Notes: a model not told the origin generated them from the letters alone. A DNA stretch of 45,050 bases from Verrucomicrobiota bacterium (GCA_018969605.1 JAGWXY010000012.1:1-45050), one strand, 5' to 3'; shown: positions 23,301-33,289, numbered from the stretch's first letter. A program made the numbers and translations.

Positions 23301-24224
23301 TCAATGCCCGCTGAGGTAGCGTTCTGCCTCGAGTGCGGCGGCGCAGCCTTGGCCGGCGGCGGTGATGGCTTGGCGGTAGTAGTGGTCGGCGACATCGCCA
23401 GCGGCGAAGAGTCCCGAGGTCTTGGTGGAGGTCCGGCCAGGAGTTTGGATGATGTAACCGTTTTCATCCTTGTCGACCAGGTCGCCGAGGAACGCGCTGT
23501 TGGGAACATGGCCGATGGCGACGAATACACAGGCGACGGGGAGTTCCGATTTTTCACCGCTGACGAGGTTTTGGAGGGTCACCGCGCGCATTTCACCTTT
23601 TTCGTCGGTGAGGTATTCGGTGACGGTTGAGTTCCAGACCGGCTCGATTTTTGGGTTGGCGAGAACGCGGTCGGCCATGATTTTTGAGGCGCGCAGTTCG
23701 TCGCGGCGGTGGATAAGAAAAACTTTGCTGGCAAAGCGCGTGAGGAAGTCAGCTTCCTCGCAGGCGCTGTCGCCGCCGCCGATCACGCAGACCGGCACAT
23801 CGCGATAGAATGCGCCGTCGCAGGTGGCGCACGAGGTGAGGCCGTGGCCGATGAGTTTTTGTTCGCCGGGCAAGCCGAGGTGGCGTGGTGCGGCGCCGGT
23901 GGCGACGATGAGGGTTTTGGTCTCGAAGGATTCCGCGCCGGCCTTCAGCAGGAAGGAGCCATCGCTGCGGCGCTCGACCGACTCAACGCTGGCATAGGCG
24001 ATGCGGGCGCCGAATTTCTCCGCTTGGGCCTGCATTTTCATCATCAACTCCGGGCCCATGATGCCATCGGGATGCCCAGGGAAATTTTCCACTTCGGTGG
24101 TGGTCGTCAGTTGTCCGCCTGGTTGGGTGCCGGAAAGGAGCAGGGGGCTGAGGTTGGCGCGTGCGGTGTAGATCGCTGCGGTGTAGCCGGCGCAACCGGT
24201 GCCGATGATGATGACATTTTCCAT
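23301..24224 (-). CDS. trxB: Thioredoxin-disulfide reductase
   Basis: 307 residues from ATG at 24222-24224. The FAD-binding GTGCAG (8-13), [20 protein letters not shown], the redox-active CATC (Cys132 and Cys135), the NADPH-binding [13 protein letters not shown], and the end [20 protein letters not shown] are all present. The enzyme reduces thioredoxin with NADPH. Divergent from mrp, with 167 nt between the start codons. No thioredoxin gene is in the window. Confidence 0.96.
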   Translation of the reverse strand: MENVIIIGTGCAGYTAAIYTARANLSPLLLSGTQPGGQLTTTTEVENFPGHPDGIMGPELMMKMQAQAEKFGARIAYASVESVERRSDGSFLLKAGAESFETKTLIVATGAAPRHLGLPGEQKLIGHGLTSCATCDGAFYRDVPVCVIGGGDSACEEADFLTRFASKVFLIHRRDELRASKIMADRVLANPKIEPVWNSTVTEYLTDEKGEMRAVTLQNLVSGEKSELPVACVFVAIGHVPNSAFLGDLVDKDENGYIIQTPGRTSTKTSGLFAAGDVADHYYRQAITAAGQGCAAALEAERYLSGH

Positions 24225-24391
24225 GGATGTAAGGGACTGAAGTGCTCGGGAGTATCGGACGATCCGAGCAGTCGAGTCAACCGCCCGCTCGCGTGATTGG
24301 CGTATGATTTTCAATTTCCGCGCAGTCGTGGGTCCTCATGTTGCGAGTAGTGCTTGCACAAGGGCGAGAGCGGGCGAAACTGCCGGCGTTT

Positions 24392-25426
24392 ATGAATCCC
24401 GATTCCGTTCGAGAAATTTTGCGGCAGGTGCGATATCCCGGTTTTTCCCGAGACATCGTGTCATTTGGTTTGGTCAAGGATGTGCATGTGGAGGATGGCG
24501 TGACGGTGGTGAAGATCGAGGTTTCCACTCGCGATCCCAAGGTGCCGGAGCAAATTTTCAAGGACTGCCATGCGGCGTTGGACGCGGTGCCAGGAATTGG
24601 CAGCGTGAAGGTGGATATCGATGTCAAGGATGCGCCCGCCGCTTCCGGTGGCTCGGGTGTCGGAAAATCATCGATCCCCGGAGTGAAGCGCGTGATCGCG
24701 GTCGCATCGGGCAAAGGTGGTGTGGGGAAATCAACCGTCGCGGCAAATCTCGCGGTGGCTCTGGCGGCGACCGGTGCGCGCGTCGGGCTATGCGATTGCG
24801 ATCTATATGGCCCCTCGGTGGCGCAGATGTTTGGTGTCAATGATCGGCCGATGGCCAATGAGCGTGATGAGATCATCCCCCTCGAAGCGCATGGCATTCA
24901 GCTCATGTCGATGGGTTTCCTGCTCGATGACCGTTCGCCGGTGATTGTAAGGGGTCCGATGGCGACGCGTTACACGCAGCAATTTTTGCGTCAGGTCGCG
25001 TGGGATGATTTGGATTATCTCGTGCTCGACATGCCGCCGGGCACGGGTGACATCCAATTGACGATTGTCCAAACCGTGACGGTTGATGGTGCGTTGATTG
25101 TGACCACGCCGCAGGAGGTTGCCTTGATCGATGCGCGCAAGGCTGTGTCGATGTTTGCGAAGGTAAATGTGCCGATTCTTGGTTTGGTCGAGAACATGGC
25201 GTGGTTTGAGTGCGATGTTGGCAAGCGTTACTATCTTTTTGGTGAAGGTGGCGGCGTGCGTGAGGCAGAGGCCATGAATGTGCCGTTGCTTGGGCGGATT
25301 CCGATCGATGTGGTGACGCGTGAGCGGGCCGATTCGGGAGCGCCGGTTGCTTTGATGGAGCCTTCCGCGAATGCGGTTTCGGCCGCCTTCCATCAACTTG
25401 CGGCTGGTGTCCGTAAAAAATTCTGA
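24392..25426 (+). CDS. Mrp/ApbC-type P-loop ATPase, Fe-S carrier family, lacking the CxxC motif
   Basis: 344 residues from ATG at 24392; an earlier ATG at 24338 adds 18 residues unlike the family. An N-terminal MIP18 domain (DSVREILRQVRYPGFSRDIV) is followed by the deviant Walker A SGKGGVGKS (106-114), DCDLYGPSVAQMFG and LDMPPGTGD (213-220). Where most Mrp proteins have a C-P-x-C metal motif, this one reads WFECDVGKRYYLFG, with only Cys274. Related forms without the second Cys exist in other lineages. Role in Fe-S cluster carriage is from the family; how it would bridge a cluster without the motif is open. Confidence 0.9.
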   Translation: MNPDSVREILRQVRYPGFSRDIVSFGLVKDVHVEDGVTVVKIEVSTRDPKVPEQIFKDCHAALDAVPGIGSVKVDIDVKDAPAASGGSGVGKSSIPGVKRVIAVASGKGGVGKSTVAANLAVALAATGARVGLCDCDLYGPSVAQMFGVNDRPMANERDEIIPLEAHGIQLMSMGFLLDDRSPVIVRGPMATRYTQQFLRQVAWDDLDYLVLDMPPGTGDIQLTIVQTVTVDGALIVTTPQEVALIDARKAVSMFAKVNVPILGLVENMAWFECDVGKRYYLFGEGGGVREAEAMNVPLLGRIPIDVVTRERADSGAPVALMEPSANAVSAAFHQLAAGVRKKF

Positions 25427-25473
25427 GAAGATGTTAGTGACACCCTGTGTGTAAACGCTGGCGTCATTAGATT

Positions 25474-27834
25474 ATGCAAGATGCTCCGAAAAATTCAGGA
25501 TCCGGCGAAATGCCCGATCATAAGCTGACCGATCACAGCGGAATTCTAAGGGTCGAGAAGGATGCGTCCGGCAGTGGTTTGCACATTGATTATGATCCTC
25601 GCTTGCTGAGTGAAGGAGAGGTTCGCCGAATCGTCGACGAGCACCGCGAACAGCTTGCTTCGGCGATCCGCAGGAGCACCTTTCGCATCGAAAGCGATGC
25701 GAGCGAGGCGGTTGCGCAGAAGCTTGAGAAGCGGGTGACTGGAATTCCCGGGGTGAGGCGTGCGACGGCGACTTTCATTGGCAAGGTTTTGTCAGTTACT
25801 TTCGATACGCAGATCAAGTCCGAGGAAGCGATCATCGCCGACCTCAAGCATGCGGGGGCCGACATCCAGCCATTGCAGGCGAGTTTGATGGAGAAGCGTT
25901 CGCTGTGGGAAAAGGTTCGAAGTGGCGATTTGAACGAAGAAATTTCCTGCGCATTGGGTTTTGTGTTTTTGATTGCCGCTTGGGTGGTCGGTCGGTGGGT
26001 GAGTGAGCCTTTGTCACATGGATTGTATGTGGCGGCGTATGCATTTGCGGGTCAGCAAGGCGTGAGGTCGGCGATCGCGTCGCTGCGCGAGTGGGTGCTT
26101 GATGTCGATGTGCTGATGGTGCTTGCGGCCTTGGGCGCGGCCTTGATTGGTGCGCCCTTCGAGGGGGCCTTGCTGTTGTTTTTGTTCAGCTTTTCCAATG
26201 TCCTGCAGCGTCATGCGATGGACCGCACGCGGCGAGCGATTGAAGCCTTGCTCACGCTGCGTCCGACTGAGGCGATGGTCAAACGCAACGGGTCCATAGT
26301 GCGGGTGCCGGTCGAGCAGGTCGAGGTGGATGAAATTGTGGTGGTAAAACCTGGTGAGCAGATTTCGGTGGATGGCGTGCTGAGCGAGGGCTCCACGCAT
26401 GTCAATGAATCCTCGCTGACCGGTGAGTCGATGCCTGTTTCAAAGACCGTTGGCAGTTTGCTGTTTGCGGGGACGCTCAATCAAAGTGGGGGCATTGAAT
26501 TGCGGGTGACCAAGCGGCCGGAGGACTCCGCGCTTGCGCGAATGGTCAAGCTCGTGGCTGAAGCACAGGCGGAAAAGTCCGGCACGCAAAGGTTTCTTGA
26601 GCGTGCGGAGCAGTATTATGCGATGGGCGTGATCGCATTCACGATTGCGGTTTTCCTCATTCCGTTTTTGGCGATGGGAGAAAATTTCTCCACTGCGTTT
26701 TACCGTGCGATGACGCTGATGGTGGTGGCCTCGCCGTGTGCTTTGGTCATTAGCACGCCAGCGACTGTGTTGTCGGCGATCGGAGGTGCAGCGAGGCGGG
26801 GGATTTTGATCAAGGGTGGATCTCATCTTGAGCGTGCGGCTTTGATCGACATTGTCGCAGTCGACAAGACCGGAACGCTGACTGTGGGCAAGCCGTCGCT
26901 GACGGAGATTGTCACTGGTGATGGCGTGCATGCCTTGGGCGCGAGTTTGCCCGCGGATGTTGTCGGCATGTTGCGTTTGGCAGCGGCACTTGAGGCAAAG
27001 TCCGAGCACCCCTTGGCGCATGCCATTGTGAAGGGAGCGCTGGATTGTGGCATTGCATCTCCCGAGGTGACGGATTTCCAAGCCACCCCCGGCAAGGGCG
27101 CGGAAGGAAATGTTGATGGATTGCGCGTGGTTGTGGGTAGTGAGCGTTTGTTTCGTGAATTGCAGGTGAGTGGATTTGAAGCAATTGAAAATTGTTCGCG
27201 GCCGTTGCAGCAGATGGGCAAGACCTGCGTGTGGATGGGTTTGCGTGAGGGTAATCATGTGACTGCAAAGGCGGTGATGGTCATGGCCGATACCATTCGG
27301 GCCGAGGCGCGCACATTGACGAATGATTTGCACAAACTGGGTGTGCGTCGCGTGGTGATGCTGACGGGGGATCAGCAACCTGTTGCCGAAGCGATTGCGC
27401 GCGAGGCTCATGTGGATGAGCTGCATGCCGGTCTTTTGCCGGAGGACAAGCTCAAGCTCATCCGGCAGCTGCGTCAGGAAGGTCGAGTGATGATGATCGG
27501 CGATGGTGTTAATGATGCGCCGGCCTTGGCGATGGCGGACATTGGAGTGGCGATGGGTGCGGCCGGTACCGACGTGGCAATGGAAACGGCGGATATCGTG
27601 CTGATGGGTGACCGTTTGGAAAACATTCCGCTGCTGTTGAATCACGCGCGTCGGGCCAAGCGTGTCTTGTTGCAAAACCTGTGTTTTTCCGGTGGCGTGA
27701 TTGTGTTACTCATACTCGCTGCGCTTGGCTGGGGATTGCCCTTGCCGATCGGCGTGGTGGGTCATGAAGGCAGCACCGTGTTGGTTTGCCTCAATGGCTT
27801 GCGTTTGCTGTTGATTTCGCGCTCGGAGATTTGA
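25474..27834 (+). CDS. P1B-4-type heavy-metal-transporting ATPase
   Basis: 786 residues. A ferredoxin-like N-terminal region (HMA-like, about 65-125) lacks the Cys-x-x-Cys metal site. Then membrane helices, TGES (316-319), SPC in the ion pathway (Ser420-Pro-Cys422), phosphorylation motif DKTGT with Asp464, SEHPLA, GDGVNDAPA (from 676) and HEGST (His764) in the last helix. SPC together with HEG(S/T) defines subgroup P1B-4, whose members export Co2+, Fe2+ or Zn2+, so this is not the CPC-type Cu/Zn/Cd class. Start ATG at 25474, with ATG 25510 as alternative. It follows mrp by 47 nt. Confidence 0.9.
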   Translation: MQDAPKNSGSGEMPDHKLTDHSGILRVEKDASGSGLHIDYDPRLLSEGEVRRIVDEHREQLASAIRRSTFRIESDASEAVAQKLEKRVTGIPGVRRATATFIGKVLSVTFDTQIKSEEAIIADLKHAGADIQPLQASLMEKRSLWEKVRSGDLNEEISCALGFVFLIAAWVVGRWVSEPLSHGLYVAAYAFAGQQGVRSAIASLREWVLDVDVLMVLAALGAALIGAPFEGALLLFLFSFSNVLQRHAMDRTRRAIEALLTLRPTEAMVKRNGSIVRVPVEQVEVDEIVVVKPGEQISVDGVLSEGSTHVNESSLTGESMPVSKTVGSLLFAGTLNQSGGIELRVTKRPEDSALARMVKLVAEAQAEKSGTQRFLERAEQYYAMGVIAFTIAVFLIPFLAMGENFSTAFYRAMTLMVVASPCALVISTPATVLSAIGGAARRGILIKGGSHLERAALIDIVAVDKTGTLTVGKPSLTEIVTGDGVHALGASLPADVVGMLRLAAALEAKSEHPLAHAIVKGALDCGIASPEVTDFQATPGKGAEGNVDGLRVVVGSERLFRELQVSGFEAIENCSRPLQQMGKTCVWMGLREGNHVTAKAVMVMADTIRAEARTLTNDLHKLGVRRVVMLTGDQQPVAEAIAREAHVDELHAGLLPEDKLKLIRQLRQEGRVMMIGDGVNDAPALAMADIGVAMGAAGTDVAMETADIVLMGDRLENIPLLLNHARRAKRVLLQNLCFSGGVIVLLILAALGWGLPLPIGVVGHEGSTVLVCLNGLRLLLISRSEI

Positions 27835-27849
27835 GCGGATTTTTTACGA

Positions 27850-29166
27850 TCAGCGATCCATCAGCGCGAACTTCAATTCCGCTTCGGACACCACCTCGTT
27901 GTTGACGAGGCAGCGGCAGCGGGTTTGGCCGATTGAGCCGCGGATCTTGATGATTTCGGTTTCGATCAGCAACGTGTCGCCTGGGAGAACCGGACGGCGC
28001 CACTTCACATTGTCGGCGCTCATGAAATAGCCAATTTTGCCGACATTTTCCGGTTTGCGAAGCATGAGTACCGATGAGACCTGTGCCATCGCTTCGAGTT
28101 GGAGCACGCCGGGCATGATCGGGTGACCGGGGAAGTGGCCGGGGAAGTACGGCTCGTTCATCGTCACATTTTTCACGCCGGTGCACTTGTTCTCGCCGAG
28201 GCAATCGACGATGCGGTCGACCATGAGGAACGGGTAGCGATGGGGGAGAATTTTGAGCACCTCTTGGATGTCGAGCACGCTTTCGCCATCGGGGATGCTG
28301 ACGGCGGCGGGGACCATCGAGCGCATGCGTAGGTATTCGGCCTTGAGAGTGGCAGCCATTTTGGTGTTCGGGCCGTGACCGGGTTTCACTGCGATGACAT
28401 GGCCGTGGATGCGGACGCCGGAGAGCATCAGGTCGCCGATGATGTCGAGAGCCTTGTGGCGCGCGAACTCGTTGTTGAAGCGCATGGGTTCCTTGGACAT
28501 GATTTCACCGCCGCGAATGACCACCGCGCTTTCGAGAGAACCGCCCTTGATGAGACCTTTTTCCAAGAGCGGTTTGACATCTTCGTAATAAACAAAGGTG
28601 CGTGCCGGAGCGATTTCCTTCTCGTACTTTTCCGGAGTGATTTCGCTGGAGAAATATTGGGTGAAGCGTCCGTCAGGTCCGACATTGGTGACGGAAATTT
28701 TGAAAGTCTTGCAGGGGACGATCGTGATCAGCGTGCCATCGGCTGTCTCTTGATGGATTGTTTCGCGGATTTCCCAAACGCGGCGTGGCAATGGTTGTGC
28801 GACGAGGCCCGCCTTGCGGATCATTTCGACGAATGGCCGTGATGATCCGTCGCCGATCGGAGGTTCGTTTGCGTCCATTTCGATCAGTGCGTTGTCGACG
28901 CCCATGCCAGTGAGGGCGGAGATCACATGTTCGACCGTGTGGACTTTCACCGAGCCTTCGGCGAGCGTGGTCGCGCGCTCGACCGTTTGGACCTTGTCGA
29001 CATCGGCATTGATGAAGGGTTGGTCGGGCAGGTCGATGCGACGAAATTTGAAGCCATGGCCCTCGGGTGCGGGTTTGAGCGTTAGGGTGACCTTTTGTCC
29101 GGTGTGGAGTGAGGTTCCTTCGAGGGTGGCGGGGCCGGCGAGGGTGTGTTGGAAGGCTGCGGACAT
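27850..29166 (-). CDS. lpxC-fabZ: Bifunctional UDP-3-O-acyl-N-acetylglucosamine deacetylase / (3R)-hydroxyacyl-ACP dehydratase
   Basis: 438 residues, a fusion. Residues 1-295 are LpxC: start HTLAGPATLEGTSLHTG, zinc ligands His80 (TVEH), His237 and Asp241 (FARHKALDIIGDL), His264 (PGHGPNT). Residues 300-438 are FabZ: LPHRYPFLMVDRI, active-site His344 and Glu358 in FPGHFPGHPIMPGVLQLEAM. LpxC commits to lipid A synthesis; FabZ dehydrates 3-hydroxyacyl-ACP, competing for the same acyl pool. Fusion puts both in fixed ratio. This arrangement is known in Bacteroidetes, Chlamydiae-relatives and Verrucomicrobia. A 7-bp hairpin (29189-29208) lies in the leader. Confidence 0.96.
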   Translation of the reverse strand: MSAAFQHTLAGPATLEGTSLHTGQKVTLTLKPAPEGHGFKFRRIDLPDQPFINADVDKVQTVERATTLAEGSVKVHTVEHVISALTGMGVDNALIEMDANEPPIGDGSSRPFVEMIRKAGLVAQPLPRRVWEIRETIHQETADGTLITIVPCKTFKISVTNVGPDGRFTQYFSSEITPEKYEKEIAPARTFVYYEDVKPLLEKGLIKGGSLESAVVIRGGEIMSKEPMRFNNEFARHKALDIIGDLMLSGVRIHGHVIAVKPGHGPNTKMAATLKAEYLRMRSMVPAAVSIPDGESVLDIQEVLKILPHRYPFLMVDRIVDCLGENKCTGVKNVTMNEPYFPGHFPGHPIMPGVLQLEAMAQVSSVLMLRKPENVGKIGYFMSADNVKWRRPVLPGDTLLIETEIIKIRGSIGQTRCRCLVNNEVVSEAELKFALMDR

Positions 29167-29449
29167 GCTCCGAAGAGTTTGATTTTTCCCGGCTTCGGAT
29201 CAAGCCGGAATAAGCTGATTCGAGGGGCATGCGAGCCAAGCATGGATGATTTTTGGCGAATCGTCTTGCAAATCGGGTAGATCCGCATGACCTCTGAGCC
29301 TGCCTTGCCGATGAATCCTTTGTGATTTCATTCGACGGCTGGGCTCCTTTTTTCCTTCTTAATCGATGAGAGTTGGCCTGAGGTTTCACTGAACATGCTC
29401 ATCGACCTGTCCGACGCCGAGATCCGGTGGGTGCGGACCTTATCAAGAA

Positions 29450-30721
29450 ATGAAGACCAATCGATTTGATGCGCTGCCGTTGGCGGCGCCTTTGCAGCAA
29501 GTATTGAAAGAGCTCGGGTATGAAGAGCCATCGCCGATCCAGGCGCAGGCGATTCCGATTTTGTTGCAAGGCAAAGACTTGCTCGGTTGTGCGCAGACCG
29601 GCACTGGCAAGACCGCGAGTTTCGCATTGCCGATTTTGCAGCAACTCCATGAACGACGCAAAACCGTGCGGCCGAAGGCGTGTCGTGCCTTGGTGTTGGC
29701 TCCGACGCGCGAGCTTGCGGGGCAGGTCGGCAAGAGTTTTGCGACTTATGGAAAGTTAGTCAAATTTCGCCAGACCTTGATCTATGGTGGTGTCGGATCA
29801 GTGCCGCAGATCAATGCCATGCGCAATGGTGTCGATGTCTTGGTGGCAACGCCAGGGCGCTTGCTGGATTTGATTGATCAGCGCCATGTCGATCTTTCGC
29901 AGGTCGAGTTTTTCGTGCTCGATGAAGTCGACCGGATGTTGGATATGGGATTTTTGCGTGATGTGAAGCGCATCATTTCGCTGTTGCCATCGCGGAGGCA
30001 GTCCTTGTTTTTCTCGGCCACGCTGGCGCCAAACATTGTTGAGCTTGCGCAAACGATTTTGAAGGACCCGGCGCGGGTAAGCATCACGCCGGAGACAACG
30101 ACTGCTGAGAAGATCGAGCAGCGGATCTGTTTCCTGAACCGTGAGTACAAACGACCGCTGCTCGAGCAATTGTTGCGCGAGCAGTTCGAGGCGAAGGAGC
30201 AGAAGCTCACGATTGTTTTCAGTCGCACCAAGCACGGCGCGAACAAACTAGCGAAGAGCTTGAATGCGGCGGGTTATCCGTCGGAGGCGATTCACGGCGA
30301 CAAGTCGCAATCACAGCGCGAGAAGGCCTTGGAACGCTTCAAGAAAGGGCTCACGCCGATTTTGGTGGCGACCGATGTTGCGGCGCGCGGGGTTGATGTG
30401 AAAGAGGTCGGCCTTGTGGTGAATTTCGATCTACCCAACGAGCCCGAGTCGTATGTCCATCGGATCGGCCGGACCGCGCGGGCGGGCGCCGAGGGTCGAG
30501 CAGTTTCCTTTTGCTCGGAGGAAGAGTTGGAATTTTTGCGCGAGATTGAGAAGACCATTCGCATGGCGATTCCCAAGTGGGAAGATCATGACTGGCACAA
30601 CGTGTCTCTCGCTGAGCGTCATGCTCGTGGCAAGTCAGCGAATGGCGCAAAGCCATCGGCCGCGAAACAGTCGGCGGGTGGGGGGCGTTCCGGCCGAGGC
30701 CGGAGACGCGGTCGGCGTTGA
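29450..30721 (+). CDS. DEAD-box-family RNA helicase (RhlE-like, motif II DEVD)
   Basis: 423 residues. F-motif RFDALPLAAPL, Q motif PSPIQAQAIPI, motif I AQTGTGKT (48-55), Ia PTRELA, Ib TPGR, motif II DEVD (158-161), III SAT, IV-VI FSRTKHG, ATDVAARGVDV and YVHRIGRTAR. Motif II is Val rather than Ala at the third position, a conservative variant. The C-terminus ends in a Gly/Arg-rich basic tail (SGRGRRRGRR), probably for RNA binding. RhlE-type helicases act in ribosome assembly, RNA decay and cold growth. Divergent from lpxC-fabZ with 283 nt between starts. Confidence 0.93.
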   Translation: MKTNRFDALPLAAPLQQVLKELGYEEPSPIQAQAIPILLQGKDLLGCAQTGTGKTASFALPILQQLHERRKTVRPKACRALVLAPTRELAGQVGKSFATYGKLVKFRQTLIYGGVGSVPQINAMRNGVDVLVATPGRLLDLIDQRHVDLSQVEFFVLDEVDRMLDMGFLRDVKRIISLLPSRRQSLFFSATLAPNIVELAQTILKDPARVSITPETTTAEKIEQRICFLNREYKRPLLEQLLREQFEAKEQKLTIVFSRTKHGANKLAKSLNAAGYPSEAIHGDKSQSQREKALERFKKGLTPILVATDVAARGVDVKEVGLVVNFDLPNEPESYVHRIGRTARAGAEGRAVSFCSEEELEFLREIEKTIRMAIPKWEDHDWHNVSLAERHARGKSANGAKPSAAKQSAGGGRSGRGRRRGRR

Positions 30722-30730
30722 TTTGAAAGC

Positions 30731-31273
30731 TCAGCGATCGAGGATCGAATTCCAGTGTTCGATATTGTCCTTTTGCGACTCGAAGAGTGCGGTCGTGTCG
30801 TCGTGAATGGTGATCGAGGTGATCTTGTCGCCGACGCCGTTGTATTTGCAGCCGCGCTCGCCGGTGTTGTTTTTGCCGGTGATTTTTTCCACGATGTCTA
30901 GGCCGTTGGTGACTTGGCCAAAGACCGAGTGGCGGTTGTCGAGGAATGGGGTGGGTACGGTCGTGATGAAGAATTGTGAGCCGTTGGTACCGGGGCCGGC
31001 GTTGGCCATGGAGAAGACGCCGGGTGAGCGGTGGCGAAGTTCGGGATGGAACTCATCGGCAAACTTGTAGCCCGGCCCGCCGCGGCCGGTTTCCGTTGGG
31101 TCGCCGCCTTGCAGCATGAAGCCTTCGATCACGCGGTGGAAGGCCACGTTGTTGTAGTAGCCGCGGCGTGCGAGGTTGAGGAAATTCGCGCAGGTAAGAG
31201 GGACCTTGGACGCATAGAGGGTGGCGTCGATGTCGCCAGCGGTCGTGTGAACGGTGATTTTGATGTCGGACAT
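30731..31273 (-). CDS. Peptidyl-prolyl cis-trans isomerase, cyclophilin type
   Basis: 180 residues from ATG at 31271-31273. ANFLNLARRGYYNNVAFHRV, GFMLQGGDPTETGRGGPGYK, and GTNGSQFFITTVPTPFLDNR with HSVFGQV are the cyclophilin core, including the catalytic Arg in FHRV. No signal peptide, so probably cytoplasmic. Last gene of the der-to-cyclophilin operon, 39 nt after eboE. Confidence 0.93.
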   Translation of the reverse strand: MSDIKITVHTTAGDIDATLYASKVPLTCANFLNLARRGYYNNVAFHRVIEGFMLQGGDPTETGRGGPGYKFADEFHPELRHRSPGVFSMANAGPGTNGSQFFITTVPTPFLDNRHSVFGQVTNGLDIVEKITGKNNTGERGCKYNGVGDKITSITIHDDTTALFESQKDNIEHWNSILDR

Positions 31274-31312
31274 GGCGCGATCCAACACGAGCGGCGGTCG
31301 CTTGGCAATGCG

Positions 31313-32464
31313 CTACATGTTCTGCGCGAGCACCCAACGGTATTCGGCTGCGATTTGTTCCTCGACCGGGCGGCGAAGCTCGGTCGGCAGCACGCCCCAG
31401 GTGTAGGTCTCGATCTCGAGGTGCGTGCAGGCATCGGGGTGGGAGCCCAGCCATGACAGCGCGTCCATGACATGATCGCTGGTCGAGCCGAGTGGTGTCG
31501 ATGGCTTGGCATCGAGCGGGATGTGGAAATGCACGCGTGCTTCGCCGGTGAGGCTGGATGGTGTGGCGCGAAGGAAATCGGGTAGGTCCAAAAAGCGGCT
31601 CAATGTGCCGGATAAATTTTGATGAATGACCTGATGCGAGTACACCGGCTCGTCAAAGCTCGAGATGGCCGCGATGGCTGCCGGATTTTGCGGATCGAGT
31701 GTGAGGGCGTTCGAGAGGTGTACCTTTGAAATGCGGATACCGGCGTGGGTGAGTGCATCGAGTGAATGTTTCGCGTCCTCGAACTGCAGGGCGAAGTGGC
31801 AGCAGTCGTAGTTGATGCCGATGCGATTGAGCAATGATGTCGGGTCACTTGCCTCATTCGTGAGGCGATTGAAAAATGCCAGTGATTCTTTGGTGTTTTC
31901 GATGTGGCCGAGTGGTTCCGGTTCGAGGCCGAGGTGCAGGTCCTTGCCTGAGCGGGCGGAGAGATCATCGAGCCAATCGGCAAGATGGATCAGGTTTTTC
32001 CGAATGATTGATTCGTCCGCTTCAAACAACTTGTGTGACCCAGGTAGGGTCGAAACGGATCCACCGCTGTTTGCAGGTGCGATGGCAGCAAGGATTTCGA
32101 AAAGGTTTTTGGTGTAATCGACGCGGTCATGATGTGTCCAATCCGGCGCGAAGACTTGTTCCTTCACACGGGTGGCGTGAAAGTCGCCGTAAGGAAATCC
32201 GTTGATCGTGAACACATAGGTGTTTGTCTCGGCGAGCCAATCGCGGAAGCGTGCGAGTTGGTCGCCTTGCAGTAGCTCGCTAGCCGCGTGTGCTGAGAGT
32301 CGAAGCCCGATCGCGAAGGCTTCGTTGGTGGCGAGCATGCCTTGTTTTTTCAGCAGGTCGCGGACGCCAAGCGTGTGGGTTTGGAGGCTGTGGCGCGTTT
32401 CCTCCCAGTTTCCGGCCGGGTGGATGTTGGTGCAGTATGCGAGATGGGCGCGGTGAAATTTCAA
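31313..32464 (-). CDS. eboE: EboE-like TIM-barrel protein (ebo metabolite traffic cluster)
   Basis: 383 residues. The start YCTNIHPAGNWEETRHSL, LRLSAHAASELLQGD, INGFPYGDFHATRVKEQVFA, LEPEPLGHIENT and the end LEIETYTWGVLPTELR match EboE proteins, sugar-isomerase-like TIM barrels. In cyanobacteria and Pseudomonas, ebo genes are needed to move precursors of secondary metabolites such as scytonemin to the periplasm. Here eboE follows a TatD-like gene (EboB) after 12 nt. I do not see eboA, the prenyltransferase eboC or the dehydroquinate-synthase-like eboD in the window. Confidence 0.85.
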   Translation of the reverse strand: MKFHRAHLAYCTNIHPAGNWEETRHSLQTHTLGVRDLLKKQGMLATNEAFAIGLRLSAHAASELLQGDQLARFRDWLAETNTYVFTINGFPYGDFHATRVKEQVFAPDWTHHDRVDYTKNLFEILAAIAPANSGGSVSTLPGSHKLFEADESIIRKNLIHLADWLDDLSARSGKDLHLGLEPEPLGHIENTKESLAFFNRLTNEASDPTSLLNRIGINYDCCHFALQFEDAKHSLDALTHAGIRISKVHLSNALTLDPQNPAAIAAISSFDEPVYSHQVIHQNLSGTLSRFLDLPDFLRATPSSLTGEARVHFHIPLDAKPSTPLGSTSDHVMDALSWLGSHPDACTHLEIETYTWGVLPTELRRPVEEQIAAEYRWVLAQNM

Positions 32465-32476
32465 AAGGCGATTCTG

Positions 32477-33277
32477 TTAGATCACGAATCTCGGCGACTG
32501 GCTGAGGAAGTCGACGGGGTTTTGATGGATGACCCTTTCGATGGCAGCGGGGTCATGGCCACGAGCCTTCATGCGCAGGGCGCACTTTGGAACGGCGAGT
32601 GGATCCGAGATGCCCCAATCGCAGGCGGAGTTCATCCACAGGCGGTCGGGTCCGTGCACTTCGAGAATGTCGATGGCGCGGTCGAGCGAGCACTTGCTGT
32701 GTGGGTAAAGCGTCATGCCCGCCCAGTAGCCGGCGTCGAGCACCTGTGAGACCGTGTGTTCCTCGACATGATCGATGATCACTTGCGAGCGGTTGAGTTG
32801 GGGGAAATTCGCAAGCGAATCGAGAATGAGCCGTGTGCCCTTGAGTTTGTCCTCGAGGTGGGGAGTGTGGATCAGGACCGGAAGCTTGTGATCGAGCGCG
32901 AGCTGCACATGTTCTTCGAAGATGGTGAGTTCGTTGCGCGTGTTTTTGTTGAGACCGATTTCGCCGATGCCGAGGACATTTGGTGCCTTGAGAAACTCCG
33001 GAATGAGCGACATCACTTCGCGAGCGAAGCCCGGGTCGTCGGCTTCCTTTGGATTGATGCAGAGCCACGAGAAATGCTTGATGCCAAACTTTGCTGCGCG
33101 TTGGGGTTCGTACTCGGTGAGTTGGCGGAAATAATCGTGGAACCCTTGCGCGGACGAGCGATCGAAGCCGGCCCAGAATGCCGGTTCGCAAACCGCCTGA
33201 CAGCCGGCGAGAGCGAGCTTTTCATAGTCATCCGTCGTGCGGCTGACCATGTGCGCGTGGGGTTCGATGTATTTCAT
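32477..33277 (-). CDS. eboB: EboB-like TatD-family metal-dependent hydrolase
   Basis: 266 residues. [20 protein letters not shown] gives the HxH metal motif; [16 protein letters not shown] the Glu; PVLIHTPH and VIIDHVEE the two His; MNSACDWG the final Asp. This is the TatD barrel pattern, in the variant seen beside EboE. Family members are nucleases or hydrolases; the substrate of EboB is unknown. Twelve-nt gaps on both sides place it in an operon with an 89-aa ORF and eboE. Confidence 0.85.
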   Translation of the reverse strand: MKYIEPHAHMVSRTTDDYEKLALAGCQAVCEPAFWAGFDRSSAQGFHDYFRQLTEYEPQRAAKFGIKHFSWLCINPKEADDPGFAREVMSLIPEFLKAPNVLGIGEIGLNKNTRNELTIFEEHVQLALDHKLPVLIHTPHLEDKLKGTRLILDSLANFPQLNRSQVIIDHVEEHTVSQVLDAGYWAGMTLYPHSKCSLDRAIDILEVHGPDRLWMNSACDWGISDPLAVPKCALRMKARGHDPAAIERVIHQNPVDFLSQSPRFVI

Positions 33278-33289
33278 CGCGTTGAGAAA

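Noticed and set aside
29189-29208. Hairpin CCGGCTT/AAGCCGG upstream of lpxC-fabZ as a terminator
   Set aside because: No T-run follows on either strand; it is only a possible leader hairpin.
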